Of a DNA stretch of 11,791 nucleotides, positions 1-6,794 are shown piece by piece (position 1 is the stretch's first letter; the number at the start of each line of letters is the position of its first letter). The stretch comes from Chloroflexota bacterium. GTDB lineage: Bacteria > Chloroflexota > Dehalococcoidia > Dehalococcoidales > JAHJRU01. The position numbers were made by a program, and so were the translations under genes. Location: positions 1 to 11,791 of the forward strand of contig JAHJRU010000167.1 of assembly GCA_018830745.1 (NCBI GenBank). The letters run 5' to 3'. The notes under the pieces are model-generated. The model did not search any database. It was given only the letters and a program-made list of their open reading frames with translations, and had not been told where the DNA came from.

Positions 1-11
1 CGTTCTTTCAT
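1..11 (-). CDS. CoA-transferase beta subunit, first codons only
   Basis: An ATG at 11-9 overlaps the TGA stop of the alpha-subunit gene (10-8) as ATGA and continues as M-K-E-R to the window edge. A strong AGGAGG lies 8 bases upstream, inside the end of the alpha gene. In family I CoA-transferases the beta subunit normally follows alpha with this kind of overlap, which implies translational coupling. Only 11 bases are visible, so the identity rests on the position and the ribosome binding site, not on protein sequence. Confidence 0.55.
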
Positions 12-729
12 CTTTTGTCCTCCTCAGGTACCTGTATTATGCGGTTAACATATATACCCGGAGTAACAATACACTCGGCGTCAAGCTCCCCCGGCTCTAC
101 GATTTCATCCACCTCGGCAATAGTAACCGCGGCTGCCTTGGCCATCAAAGGTCCGTACTGCCGCCCTGTTCCCTTATAAATGAGATTGCCGTACAAATCG
201 GCTTTATAGGCCCCAATAAAGGCAAAATCCGCCTTGATTGGTTTCTGGAAGATGTATTCCTTGCCATCGATAACCCTTTTCTCCTGCCCTTCTTCCAGTA
301 TAGTACCTATGCCTACCGGATTATAAAGACCACCAATACCGGCGGCTCCGGCCCATATCCTGGAGGTAAATGTCCCATGTCCCAGGTGCTCAAGTTCTGT
401 CTTTCCGGCTTCGTATTGCTCCTGTAAAGCGCCCCCCTTCCGGGAATGAAGGCCATAGAGCAAATAACCTTCTTTATCTGTTTGTTGTCGATTAGAATGC
501 TGTGGTCGACCCAGTCCTCGGCATGAGGAAAACCGTATTGCTTGGCAGCAACTCCTCCGCGGTAACCGGTAGTGGTAATTAGAGTGATATCCTTAGTTCC
601 CCTGCGGTGCAGGGCCAGTATCAGATTGCGCGGCGTGCCCAGTGGTCCCTGGGCCCCGCTTATCATTATGGTGGCACCATCATGAATATCGACTATAACT
701 TCATCAAAGCTATTGAATTGCTTGCTTAT
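8..729 (-). pseudogene. CoA-transferase alpha subunit (family I), frame broken by one base
   Basis: Family I CoA-transferases (AtoDA/ScoAB/glutaconate type) move CoA between acyl-CoA and a free acid; alpha and beta subunits form the cytoplasmic enzyme. The N-terminal part lies in one frame and carries the SGAQGPLGTPRN glycine-rich segment and the PHAEDWVDHSILID stretch. The C-terminal part, from GGALQEQYEAGKTE to the stop at 8-10, lies in another frame. The two join at a C6 run (432-437); one extra C would give a continuous reading frame of about 240 residues, a plausible family length. The first in-frame ATG (666-664) has no ribosome binding site and would cut conserved N-terminal sequence. 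The natural start, six bases after AGGTGA (741-736), reads ATA (729-727). Two lesions suggest decay, but a sequencing error or slippage in the homopolymer is equally possible. The assignment to the family is firm; functional status is open. Confidence 0.8.
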
Positions 730-967
730 GATTTATCACCTGCCTTTTGAATTTTATGACTGGTTTCCTACTATACAGATGCTGGTAACCCCACCACCCG
801 GGATTCCCCCCTGATTATGAGTAAGCCCCAGTGCGGGGTTCTTAACCTGCCGTGGGCCAGCTTTACCCTGCAGTTGATTGTAAACTTCATACATGTAAAA
901 ATGGGAGACAGTCGGATTGATATACAAGGGATTTAGAGATTTCCACTCAGGTAATGGTTGGCTTCAA

Positions 968-1000
968 GACTGGTGTGGCTATCTGATTGCCAGACCAGTC
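968..1000. repeat. 12-bp inverted repeat downstream of the minus-strand promoter
   Basis: GACTGGTGTGGC (968-979) and GCCAGACCAGTC (989-1000) are inverted copies with one mismatch, separated by 9 bases. The repeat begins about 8 bases downstream of the expected start of transcription from the minus-strand promoter at 1015-1042. It could be a regulator operator or a stem-loop at the very 5' end of the CoA-transferase mRNA. There is no T-run after it on either strand, so it is not an intrinsic terminator. Confidence 0.7.
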
Positions 1001-1014
1001 CTCCCTCCGCCAGA

Positions 1015-1042
1015 ATTATAGCACTTAAAAGGTGGTTGTCAA
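1015..1042 (-). promoter_or_regulatory. Perfect-consensus sigma70 promoter for the CoA-transferase operon
   Basis: On the minus strand the sequence reads TTGACA (1042-1037), 16 bases, TATAAT (1020-1015). Both hexamers match the housekeeping consensus exactly. Transcription should begin near 1008, giving a leader of about 280 bases before the ATA/AGGTGA start region of the alpha subunit. Such a strong promoter usually needs repression, and the inverted repeat at 968-1000 is a candidate site for it. Confidence 0.75.
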
Positions 1043-1065
1043 GGGAGGGTAACAGGGGATAGAAT
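1036..1065 (+). promoter_or_regulatory. Possible sigma70 promoter for the flavoprotein-UbiD operon
   Basis: TTGTCA (1036-1041), 18 bases, TAGAAT (1060-1065) is a fair match to the housekeeping consensus. Its -35 box occupies the same bases as the -35 box of the minus-strand promoter, so the two polymerases could exclude each other. The leader to the start at 1232 would be about 160 bases. This is a sequence match only. Confidence 0.4.
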
Positions 1066-1231
1066 AGGGATGTGGGCTTGGTTAGGATTATATTTCTCGT
1101 GGTGGGTCGAGTGATGACATGCTTGTTTGCTGGTCCCGGTCTTGGTTTGGATTACTTGGGCGGAAATATCGCTACATGGCAGGTTTCGTGCGCATTTCAT
1201 GCAACCATGCGAGTAGAAAGGAGAAAGCATA

Positions 1232-2809
1232 ATGTCTGAGCAATACGATGTGGTGATCATTGGTGCGGGTCACAACGGCCTGATAGTAGCCGCCTATCTG
1301 CTGAAAGCGGGGTTGAATGTCTGCGTAGTAGAGTCTGAAGACAAAGTTGGTGGGGGGGTTATTTCACGTGAGCTCACCCTGCCCGGTTTCAAACATGACC
1401 CGGCATCCATGATGCATGGCATAATTGCCGCCAACCCTATAATCCATCAGGACGAACTGGGGCTGATGTCAAAATACGGGCTGAAGTACGTCTATACCGA
1501 AAAGCCCTTCGCCGTCATCTTTCCAGATAACCGGGCGTTGGTGTTTCAGCACGACCTGGATAAGACGTGCGAATCGATAAGCCAGTTCTCGGAGCGGGAT
1601 GCTGAAGCCTATCGCCGCTTCAACCGTGCCGCCATAGATATGCGTAAAGTAGCTCAAATGGGGATGTTCTCGCCACCACCGCCTTGGGGGACGATGATGT
1701 CTGTCCTGAGCGCCAGTGTTGAAGGTCAGGAGTTCATGCACGTTATCCTCTCCAGTGCCCTTGATGTGGCTGGGGACTGGTTTGAGAGTGAAGAGGTAAA
1801 AATAGCCCTGGCCAGATATGCCTCGGAGATTATGATTGGTCCGAGGGAGAAGGGGACGGGCAATGGCATGTGGTTCATCTCCGGTATGCATAGCTGGGGA
1901 ATGGCTATACCGGTCGGAGGGTCTGGTGCGCTTAGTGATGCCCTGGCTGCCTGCGTCCAGGACAATGGGGGTACGATAAAAGTCTCCAGTCCAGTAAAAT
2001 CATTGAAGGTATCTGGTGGAACGGCTACTGCTGTTGTCCTGGCAAGTGGCGAGGAGATTACCGCTACCAGAGCTATTATCTCCGCAGTCAATGTGAAACA
2101 GCTATTTCTCGATATGGTAGACCAGGCGGAACTGCCTGCTGGCTTCCGGGATAGGGTAGCCAGGATTAAGCCGGCTTCATTCTCCGCCTTAAATCAGGCT
2201 ATTGCGCTTAACGAGGCACCAAAATATATAGCCAGTGGTGCTGATGATGTCCTGTTCGTGGAGTATGCTCCTTCGGCGATGGACGAGTTTTTACACACCT
2301 TTGACGAATACACCTACGGTGTTCCCAATACCAATATCCCGCTGCTGGTGGCCGCCACCGTGTTTGATCCCACCCGCGCCCCCGAAGGTAAGCATACGCT
2401 GTACCTCTACCACTATGAGCCCTATCACCTGAAAGACGGAGGGCCGTTGCAGTGGGATAACATCAAGCAGGAGGTGGCTGATGGCATATTGGAGACGGCG
2501 CGCCAGCGCACTACAAACCTGGGCCCGGAAAATATTTTGGGGCGGTGGATTATGAGCCCGCTCGATATAGAGCGGATTTTCCCCTCTATGCTGGAGGGAG
2601 ATATCGGGCACATTGCTCATTTCCTGACCCAGTTCTTTGATAACCGGCCCATTCCCGGCTACGGCCACTACCGGACACCGGTAGATAAACTCTACATGTG
2701 TGGTGCCAGCACCCATCCAGGTATGGGCGTCACCGGCGGTGGTAGAGCCGCGGTGCAGGTTATTATGGAAGACCTGGGTATCGACTTTAAGAAGGTCATA
2801 AAGAAATAG
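1232..2809 (+). CDS. CrtI/phytoene-dehydrogenase-like FAD oxidoreductase
   Basis: A 525-residue flavoprotein of the phytoene desaturase/amine-oxidase superfamily (COG1233 type, PYROXD2-like). The N-terminal Rossmann motif GAGHNG is at 11-16, followed by the ribose-binding acidic E34 and the GGG at 40-42. The C-terminal FAD motif CGASTHPGMGVTGGG lies near residue 490-505. The length is normal for the family. No signal peptide or membrane segment is evident. The start is supported by GAAAGGAG about 8 bases upstream. It is the first gene of an operon with the UbiD gene that begins 104 bases downstream, so it may desaturate, oxidise or isomerise the substrate or product of that decarboxylase. Members of this family act on very different hydrophobic or cyclic substrates, so family membership is sure but the reaction is not. 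Confidence 0.88.
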   Translation: MSEQYDVVIIGAGHNGLIVAAYLLKAGLNVCVVESEDKVGGGVISRELTLPGFKHDPASMMHGIIAANPIIHQDELGLMSKYGLKYVYTEKPFAVIFPDNRALVFQHDLDKTCESISQFSERDAEAYRRFNRAAIDMRKVAQMGMFSPPPPWGTMMSVLSASVEGQEFMHVILSSALDVAGDWFESEEVKIALARYASEIMIGPREKGTGNGMWFISGMHSWGMAIPVGGSGALSDALAACVQDNGGTIKVSSPVKSLKVSGGTATAVVLASGEEITATRAIISAVNVKQLFLDMVDQAELPAGFRDRVARIKPASFSALNQAIALNEAPKYIASGADDVLFVEYAPSAMDEFLHTFDEYTYGVPNTNIPLLVAATVFDPTRAPEGKHTLYLYHYEPYHLKDGGPLQWDNIKQEVADGILETARQRTTNLGPENILGRWIMSPLDIERIFPSMLEGDIGHIAHFLTQFFDNRPIPGYGHYRTPVDKLYMCGASTHPGMGVTGGGRAAVQVIMEDLGIDFKKVIKK

Positions 2810-2843
2810 TGTCACAGGGCTAGCACTACAAGGATTAGAACCA

Positions 2844-2884
2844 CCGGTATCGAGCCTGGAATAACTATACCAGGCTGTAACCGG
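2844..2884 (+). other. Stem-loop between flavoprotein and UbiD genes
   Basis: AGCCTGG (2853-2859) pairs perfectly with CCAGGCT (2870-2876) around a 10-base loop, and CCGGT (2844-2848) can pair with ACCGG (2880-2884) outside it. No T-run follows, so termination is unlikely. An intercistronic hairpin here could stabilise or set apart the UbiD message, whose ribosome binding site follows at 2901. This is a fold read by eye. Confidence 0.45.
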
Positions 2885-2900
2885 AGGACAACGCAACCCT

Positions 2901-2908
2901 AAGGAGGT
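2901..2908 (+). promoter_or_regulatory. Very strong ribosome binding site of the first UbiD gene
   Basis: AAGGAGGT, preceded by T, is a complete match to the anti-Shine-Dalgarno complement, five bases before the ATG at 2914. It fixes the start of the UbiD gene and predicts high translation compared with the flavoprotein upstream. Confidence 0.8.
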
Positions 2909-2913
2909 TCACC

Positions 2914-4338
2914 ATGACGTTCAAAGATAACAGGGAGTTCATTGAGGCTCTGAAGAGAACGGGTGATGTGGTGTCTATCAAGAAGGAGGTAGACTGGGAC
3001 CTGGAGGCCGGGGCTATCTCCCGGCGAGCGACTGAGCTTTCCGGGCCGGCTGCCCTTTTTGAGAAAATAAAGGGGTACCCCGAGGGCTACCGCATCTTCA
3101 GCGGTCCGCTGGCCACCTGGCGACGGGTAGCTATCGCCTTGGGATTTCCACCTGACACGTCCATCAGGCGTATCCATGATGAGGTTGAGCAGCGGGAACA
3201 GAAGCCCATACCTCCCGTAGTGGTCAAGGACGGTCCCTGTAAAGAAAACATTATGCGGGGAGACCAGGTTGACCTTAATCGGCTGCCAGCGCCAATGTGC
3301 CATGATGGTGATGGCGGCCGCTACATCGGTACCTGGTGCTTCTCTGTAAACAAGGACCCGGACAGCGACTGGACCAACTGGGGTATGTACCGCTTCATGA
3401 TCGTTAACCAGACGACACTGGCCGGGGCTCCGGCACCCGGCAGCCATTTCGCCATGATTGCCCATAAATATCTATCCCAGAATAAGCCCATGCCCATGGC
3501 ACTGGTTATCGGTGCGGACCCGCTTTCCAGCATGGCCAGCTCAGCCGGCTATAGGATTGGAGAGAATGAAGCCAACTATGCCGGGGCACTGCTTGAGCAG
3601 CCGCTGGAACTGGTCAAATGTGAGACCAGTGAGCTGCTGGTCCCGGCTCACTCCGAGATAGTGATAGAAGGGGAAGTCATGCCGGACACGGTGGCTCCGG
3701 AGGGTCCATTCGGCGAATACACCGGATACCGCACCAGTGGTTACCGGGCCAACCTTATGTTCCGCGTCAGTGCCATTACCCATCGCAACTCACCCATAAT
3801 TACCATGTCCAATCTCGGTGTGCCACCGGACGACAGTTCCGTCGGTGGGGCAATAGGGGTAGCTATTGCTTTGAAGAGACGATTGCAATTCCACGGTCTA
3901 CCGGTGGCGGACGTCTACGTACCGCCGGAGGGGGCCAGTTTGGTGGTGGTAGTGAGCGTCAAATCCGGAGGAAGCGAAGTGGCTAAAGCGGTAAAAGAAG
4001 CCATAACCAAACGTCGGGCGTGGTATACCAAGATTATCGTGGTAGATGACGACGTGGATATCTTCAACATGGCGGAGGTTATACACGCCTTTGCTGCCAA
4101 ATGTCATTCCTACCGCGGTGTCTTCACCAGCGAGGAGCCCGGAAAAGGTGGGCCGGTTACACCAGCCCACCGCTATGATGAAAGAAACCGGAGGTATGGC
4201 GCAGTAGCCCTGTTCGATTGCACCTGGCCAGACGACTGGGCTGAGGAAGATATCCCGGTTAAATCGTCTTTCAAATCTATCTATCCCAAGGATTTGCAGG
4301 AAGAGGTATTGAAGAACTGGAAGGAATACGGATTCTAA
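2914..4338 (+). CDS. UbiD-family prenyl-FMN-dependent (de)carboxylase 1
   Basis: A 474-residue cytoplasmic enzyme of the UbiD family, which uses prenylated FMN for reversible decarboxylation of aromatic or alpha,beta-unsaturated acids. Aligned by eye to Aspergillus Fdc1, the residues that bind metal and cofactor phosphate are N155 (in NWGMYR), H178 (GSHF) and E219 (ENEANYAG). The catalytic Glu-Arg-Glu set is R160, E263 and E268 (EGPFGEYTGY). Spacings N to R (5) and E to E (5) agree with the family. The length is normal and the active site complete. It is the second gene of the operon begun at 1232 and is followed by two small genes that resemble accessory subunits. A nearby UbiX is not seen. 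The substrate cannot be deduced; a phenol- or phenylphosphate-type carboxylase is one option given the small neighbour. Confidence 0.93.
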   Translation: MTFKDNREFIEALKRTGDVVSIKKEVDWDLEAGAISRRATELSGPAALFEKIKGYPEGYRIFSGPLATWRRVAIALGFPPDTSIRRIHDEVEQREQKPIPPVVVKDGPCKENIMRGDQVDLNRLPAPMCHDGDGGRYIGTWCFSVNKDPDSDWTNWGMYRFMIVNQTTLAGAPAPGSHFAMIAHKYLSQNKPMPMALVIGADPLSSMASSAGYRIGENEANYAGALLEQPLELVKCETSELLVPAHSEIVIEGEVMPDTVAPEGPFGEYTGYRTSGYRANLMFRVSAITHRNSPIITMSNLGVPPDDSSVGGAIGVAIALKRRLQFHGLPVADVYVPPEGASLVVVVSVKSGGSEVAKAVKEAITKRRAWYTKIIVVDDDVDIFNMAEVIHAFAAKCHSYRGVFTSEEPGKGGPVTPAHRYDERNRRYGAVALFDCTWPDDWAEEDIPVKSSFKSIYPKDLQEEVLKNWKEYGF

Positions 4339-4393
4339 ATATGCTGTGCTCTGGTTGCTACTACACGGAAAACAAGAGCCGGGAGGAACGAAA

Positions 4394-4663
4394 ATGGCAG
4401 AATATGTAACCAAGTTGAGGAACCTCGGCGACCTGCAAGATGGTGCCAACCTTGAGCTTTTCATTCAGGACTTGGCACCTGGACCAAGGAAGTACAATGG
4501 AGAAAGAGTAAAGGCCATAGTCTCCAGCTCAATAGATAATACCCCGGGTGGTGATGTCCTGTGGGTGAGGTCAGCTCTGGGCCGGTTGCAGGACAAGCGC
4601 TGGGGACTTAAGATAACTGAAAGACTAGGGGTTGCTATGCCCGGCCGACCGTACGCCGACTGA
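4394..4663 (+). CDS. Small 10-kDa protein, possible gamma-type accessory subunit of UbiD
   Basis: An 89-residue soluble protein with no signal peptide, membrane segment or cysteine. I chose the ATG at 4394 because GGGAGG (4381-4386) lies 7 bases upstream; an in-frame ATG at 4346 has no ribosome binding site and would add an odd N-terminal tail. The middle reads LELFIQDLAPGPRKYNGERV, then a DVLWVRSALGRLQDKRWG segment, suggesting a small beta-rich fold. Its size and its place directly after a UbiD gene recall the approximately 10-kDa gamma subunit of phenylphosphate carboxylase. I believe the sequence character fits that family, but I cannot align it here. That it forms a complex with the UbiD protein is inference. 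Confidence 0.72.
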   Translation: MAEYVTKLRNLGDLQDGANLELFIQDLAPGPRKYNGERVKAIVSSSIDNTPGGDVLWVRSALGRLQDKRWGLKITERLGVAMPGRPYAD

Positions 4664-4699
4664 GGCAGAACGCTATTATAAACTGGGAGGTTTTGAGAT

Positions 4700-4963
4700 T
4701 TGGCGACCGCCTTTAAGATGGAACCAGGGGTCAAGGCATATTCCGAGGATGGCAACGTAGTGGCCGAGTTCTACTCGGTGAAGCGCGAGGGGGATAAGCT
4801 CATCATAGACAGCAAAGCGCTGGGTGTGATGAGGATGGACATGGTTCTTCCCCTGACTGAGGTTTTGCGTTGCTTCAAGGTGCTGGTGGGCTGGGCGACC
4901 ATTACCTATATTTTGCTCATTCCGTACTTTTTAATAAGAAAGCTATTTCGCCGGCAGAAATAG
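4700..4963 (+). CDS. Small protein with one C-terminal membrane segment, unknown function
   Basis: An 87-residue protein read from a TTG start at 4700, supported by GGGAGG (4685-4690) 9 bases upstream; no ATG gives a better start. Residues 1-57 are hydrophilic with short beta-like stretches (NVVAEFYSVKREGDKLIID). Residues about 59-79 form one hydrophobic segment (VLVGWATITYILLIPYFLI), followed by a strongly basic tail RKLFRRQK. The basic tail suggests the C-terminus stays in the cytoplasm. It is the last gene of the operon, 36 bases after the small soluble protein. It may tether the enzyme complex to the membrane, or belong to uptake of a hydrophobic substrate; both are guesses. I do not recognise the family. 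Confidence 0.7.
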   Translation: MATAFKMEPGVKAYSEDGNVVAEFYSVKREGDKLIIDSKALGVMRMDMVLPLTEVLRCFKVLVGWATITYILLIPYFLIRKLFRRQK

Positions 4964-5001
4964 CCTTTGGGAATAGTGCCCAGCAGAGTGGCCTGGCCCA
5001 C

Positions 5002-5062
5002 AAAAAAGTAGCTGACCTATCGCTCTACACTTGAGCTAGCAGCAGGTTGGCTACTTTGTTTT
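5002..5062 (+). terminator. Terminator-like hairpin after the first operon
   Basis: GTAGC-tg-ACCT (5008-5018) can pair with AGGT-tg-GCTAC (5044-5054), with a long loop. The downstream arm is followed by TTTGTTTT (5055-5062) and the upstream arm is preceded by AAAAAA (5002-5007). It sits 40 bases after the stop of the small membrane protein and before the next promoter, so it fits the end of the operon. The internal mismatch and the 25-base loop make it imperfect. Confidence 0.5.
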
Positions 5063-5079
5063 CACCGGCACAAATCCCT

Positions 5080-5108
5080 TTCCGTTCAAAGGCATGGTGT
5101 GATATAAT
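5080..5108 (+). promoter_or_regulatory. Extended -10 promoter for the second UbiD gene
   Basis: TGATATAAT contains a perfect -10 box (5103-5108) with the TGn extension (5100-5102). The -35 region, TTCCGT at 5080-5085 with a 17-base spacer, is poor, as is usual for extended -10 promoters. The leader to 5284 would be about 170 bases. Confidence 0.6.
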
Positions 5109-5283
5109 ATGCAACTAAAATCGTATGCGAACTTTGTAGATTAAATGGGGGATTACTTCTTACTTTATCAGGCGACTGAGTGATGCTTTGGTTCTTTCTA
5201 AATAAAGCATACTCCTATTTATATCAGGGCTTTGGTGCGCCAGAGAAGGTCACCATTGTTAATCTGTTAGCAGGAGGATTCGT
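5109..5283 (+). other. Leader of the second UbiD gene with a weak stem-loop
   Basis: ATGCTTT (5183-5189) and AAAGCAT (5204-5210) are inverted with a 14-base loop. AGGAGG (5272-5277) stands six bases before the ATG. I see no known regulatory RNA and no coding frame in this stretch. Confidence 0.4.
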
Positions 5284-6762
5284 ATGTCTTATGTTGATTT
5301 CAGGGAGTGGCTGGGGCTTTTAGAGAATCGTGGAGAGTTAAAACACATAAGCGGGGCGAATTGGGACCTCGAGATGGGAGCTATTGCGGAGATAGTGTTT
5401 AGAGAGGGCAGGGATCCCAAGCCGGCCTTGTTATTTGATGATATCCCTGGCTATCCAAAGGGCTACCGCACCCTCTTTGGACTACTAACTTCCCCCTGGA
5501 GGATAGCCAAAACCCTGGGCTTACCGGAAGATGATATTGGCCAAATCGATTTAGTGAAAAACTGGCGTAACAAAGCTGGTAACTTTCCTCTTATCCCCCC
5601 TAAAATTGTAAACTCGAGCCCGGTGCTGGCGAACTCACTCGTTGGGGACCAGGTAGACCTGCTAAAGTTACCTTCGCCCCGGTTTCATGAACTGGACCGC
5701 TCTCGCTATATTGGAACCGCCCACGCTGTTATTCAGAGAGACCCTGACGCTCAGTGGATAAATTTGGGGACGTACCGTGTCATGGTAGTAGATAAAAATC
5801 GCCTGGCACTGCATATTTTAGAAGGGCAGCACGGGGGAATAATCATGCATGAAAAGTATTTCGCCCGGGGGCACAGCATGCCGGTAGCTATCGCTATAGG
5901 AGTGGACCCGGCGCTGTACTGGAGTGCCTGCCGTTCTTTTACACCCTGGGGTGTGTCCGAATACGATTACGCTGGAGGTATCAAAGGTGAGCCGCTGGAG
6001 GTAATAGAGGGGGAGCAGACTGGACTTCTGCTACCCGCTTCAGCGGAGATTGTAATTGAGGGAGAATGTCACCCTGGAGATTTGGCCGAGGAAGGGCCTT
6101 TTGGAGAATGGCATGGTTATTATGCCAATCTAGGGCTTTCATCGGTTCCTGAACCAGTGATACAGGTAAAAGCTATTTATTATCGGGACAATCCTATTCT
6201 CACATGTGCCCAACCGGCAGTTCCACCTAATGACTTTACTCTGTGTGGTGCTGTAGCCTCCTCAGCGGGGATATGGAATCGCCTCGAAGCCAATAGTATC
6301 CCCGGGGTTAAGGGTGTTTGGTGCCATGAAATGGGAAACGGGGTACTGTTTAATGTTATTTCTATTGAGCAGCTTTACTCAGGTCATGCCCGGCAGGCGG
6401 GACTAATTGCCTCTCAGTATCATGCAGTTAGCGGGAGATACACCGTAGTGGTCGAGGAGGATATTGACCCCTCTGACCTGGAGCAGGTTATCTGGGCCAT
6501 GATAACCAGGGCTTTACCTGACCAGTCAATACAAATATTAGAGCGCTGTCGTAGTGGTTCAGCCGACCCCGCTATACCTTTGGCAGAAAAAATGAAATAT
6601 CAGACGGCTCCTAAACCGCTCACATCGTCACGAGTGGTTATTGATGCCTGCCGGCCATTAGAATGGAAAAAGGACTGGTACCCCATTGCCAGAATTAGCC
6701 CTGAACTTCGCACTGAAATCCTTAAAAAATGGCAGCCGGTCTTGCACCATTTGGTGCCGTGA
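5284..6762 (+). CDS. UbiD-family prenyl-FMN-dependent (de)carboxylase 2
   Basis: A 492-residue UbiD-family enzyme. Key residues by motif comparison are N160 and R165 (INLGTYR), H183 (GQHGG), E226 (SEYDYAGG) and E270/E275 (EGPFGEWHGY), so metal, prenyl-FMN and catalytic positions are all kept. The start has AGGAGG six bases upstream. Unlike the other two UbiD genes it stands alone with its own promoter. It ends 32 bases from the tail-to-tail third UbiD gene. It differs clearly from enzyme 1 outside the motifs: for example HELDRSRYIGTAHAV replaces HDGDGGRYIGTWCFS near the substrate side. That implies another substrate rather than a recent duplicate. It should be a cytoplasmic decarboxylase or carboxylase of unknown substrate. 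Confidence 0.92.
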   Translation: MSYVDFREWLGLLENRGELKHISGANWDLEMGAIAEIVFREGRDPKPALLFDDIPGYPKGYRTLFGLLTSPWRIAKTLGLPEDDIGQIDLVKNWRNKAGNFPLIPPKIVNSSPVLANSLVGDQVDLLKLPSPRFHELDRSRYIGTAHAVIQRDPDAQWINLGTYRVMVVDKNRLALHILEGQHGGIIMHEKYFARGHSMPVAIAIGVDPALYWSACRSFTPWGVSEYDYAGGIKGEPLEVIEGEQTGLLLPASAEIVIEGECHPGDLAEEGPFGEWHGYYANLGLSSVPEPVIQVKAIYYRDNPILTCAQPAVPPNDFTLCGAVASSAGIWNRLEANSIPGVKGVWCHEMGNGVLFNVISIEQLYSGHARQAGLIASQYHAVSGRYTVVVEEDIDPSDLEQVIWAMITRALPDQSIQILERCRSGSADPAIPLAEKMKYQTAPKPLTSSRVVIDACRPLEWKKDWYPIARISPELRTEILKKWQPVLHHLVP

Positions 6763-6794
6763 GATATGATTTCCTTCTATTAGACGGGGCAAAG

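Larger units (their letters stand above)
730..1231. other. Divergent intergenic control region, no gene seen
   Basis: About 500 bases separate the minus-strand CoA-transferase and the plus-strand flavoprotein gene. The region holds the two overlapping promoters and the inverted repeat listed separately. Between 785 and 840 there are C-rich and G-rich runs that could pair in the minus-strand leader (AACCCC at 840-835 with GGGGTT at 792-787; CCCC with GGGG around a GCACT loop). I do not recognise a known riboswitch or T-box consensus there. No reading frame in the region looks coding. Confidence 0.6.

Noticed and set aside
780..845. Riboswitch or T-box in the CoA-transferase leader
   Set aside because: G-rich and C-rich runs suggest pairing, but no conserved core of a known class could be recognised.
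968..1000. Intrinsic terminator
   Set aside because: The stem is good but neither side is followed by a T-run, and it lies in a promoter-proximal position.
1039..1260. Open frame of 73 codons on the minus strand across the promoter region
   Set aside because: It crosses the start of the flavoprotein gene and the divergent promoters, lacks a ribosome binding site and its composition is not protein-like.
2291..2896. Open frame of 201 codons on the minus strand
   Set aside because: It lies opposite the conserved 3' half of the flavoprotein gene, has no ribosome binding site and reads as low-sense protein rich in Ser, Cys and His.
4346..4393. Earlier ATG start for the 89-residue protein
   Set aside because: No ribosome binding site precedes 4346, whereas GGGAGG is well placed before 4394.
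3898..4464. Open frame of 188 codons on the minus strand
   Set aside because: It is antisense to the conserved C-terminal half of the first UbiD gene and the start of the next gene, with no protein family character.
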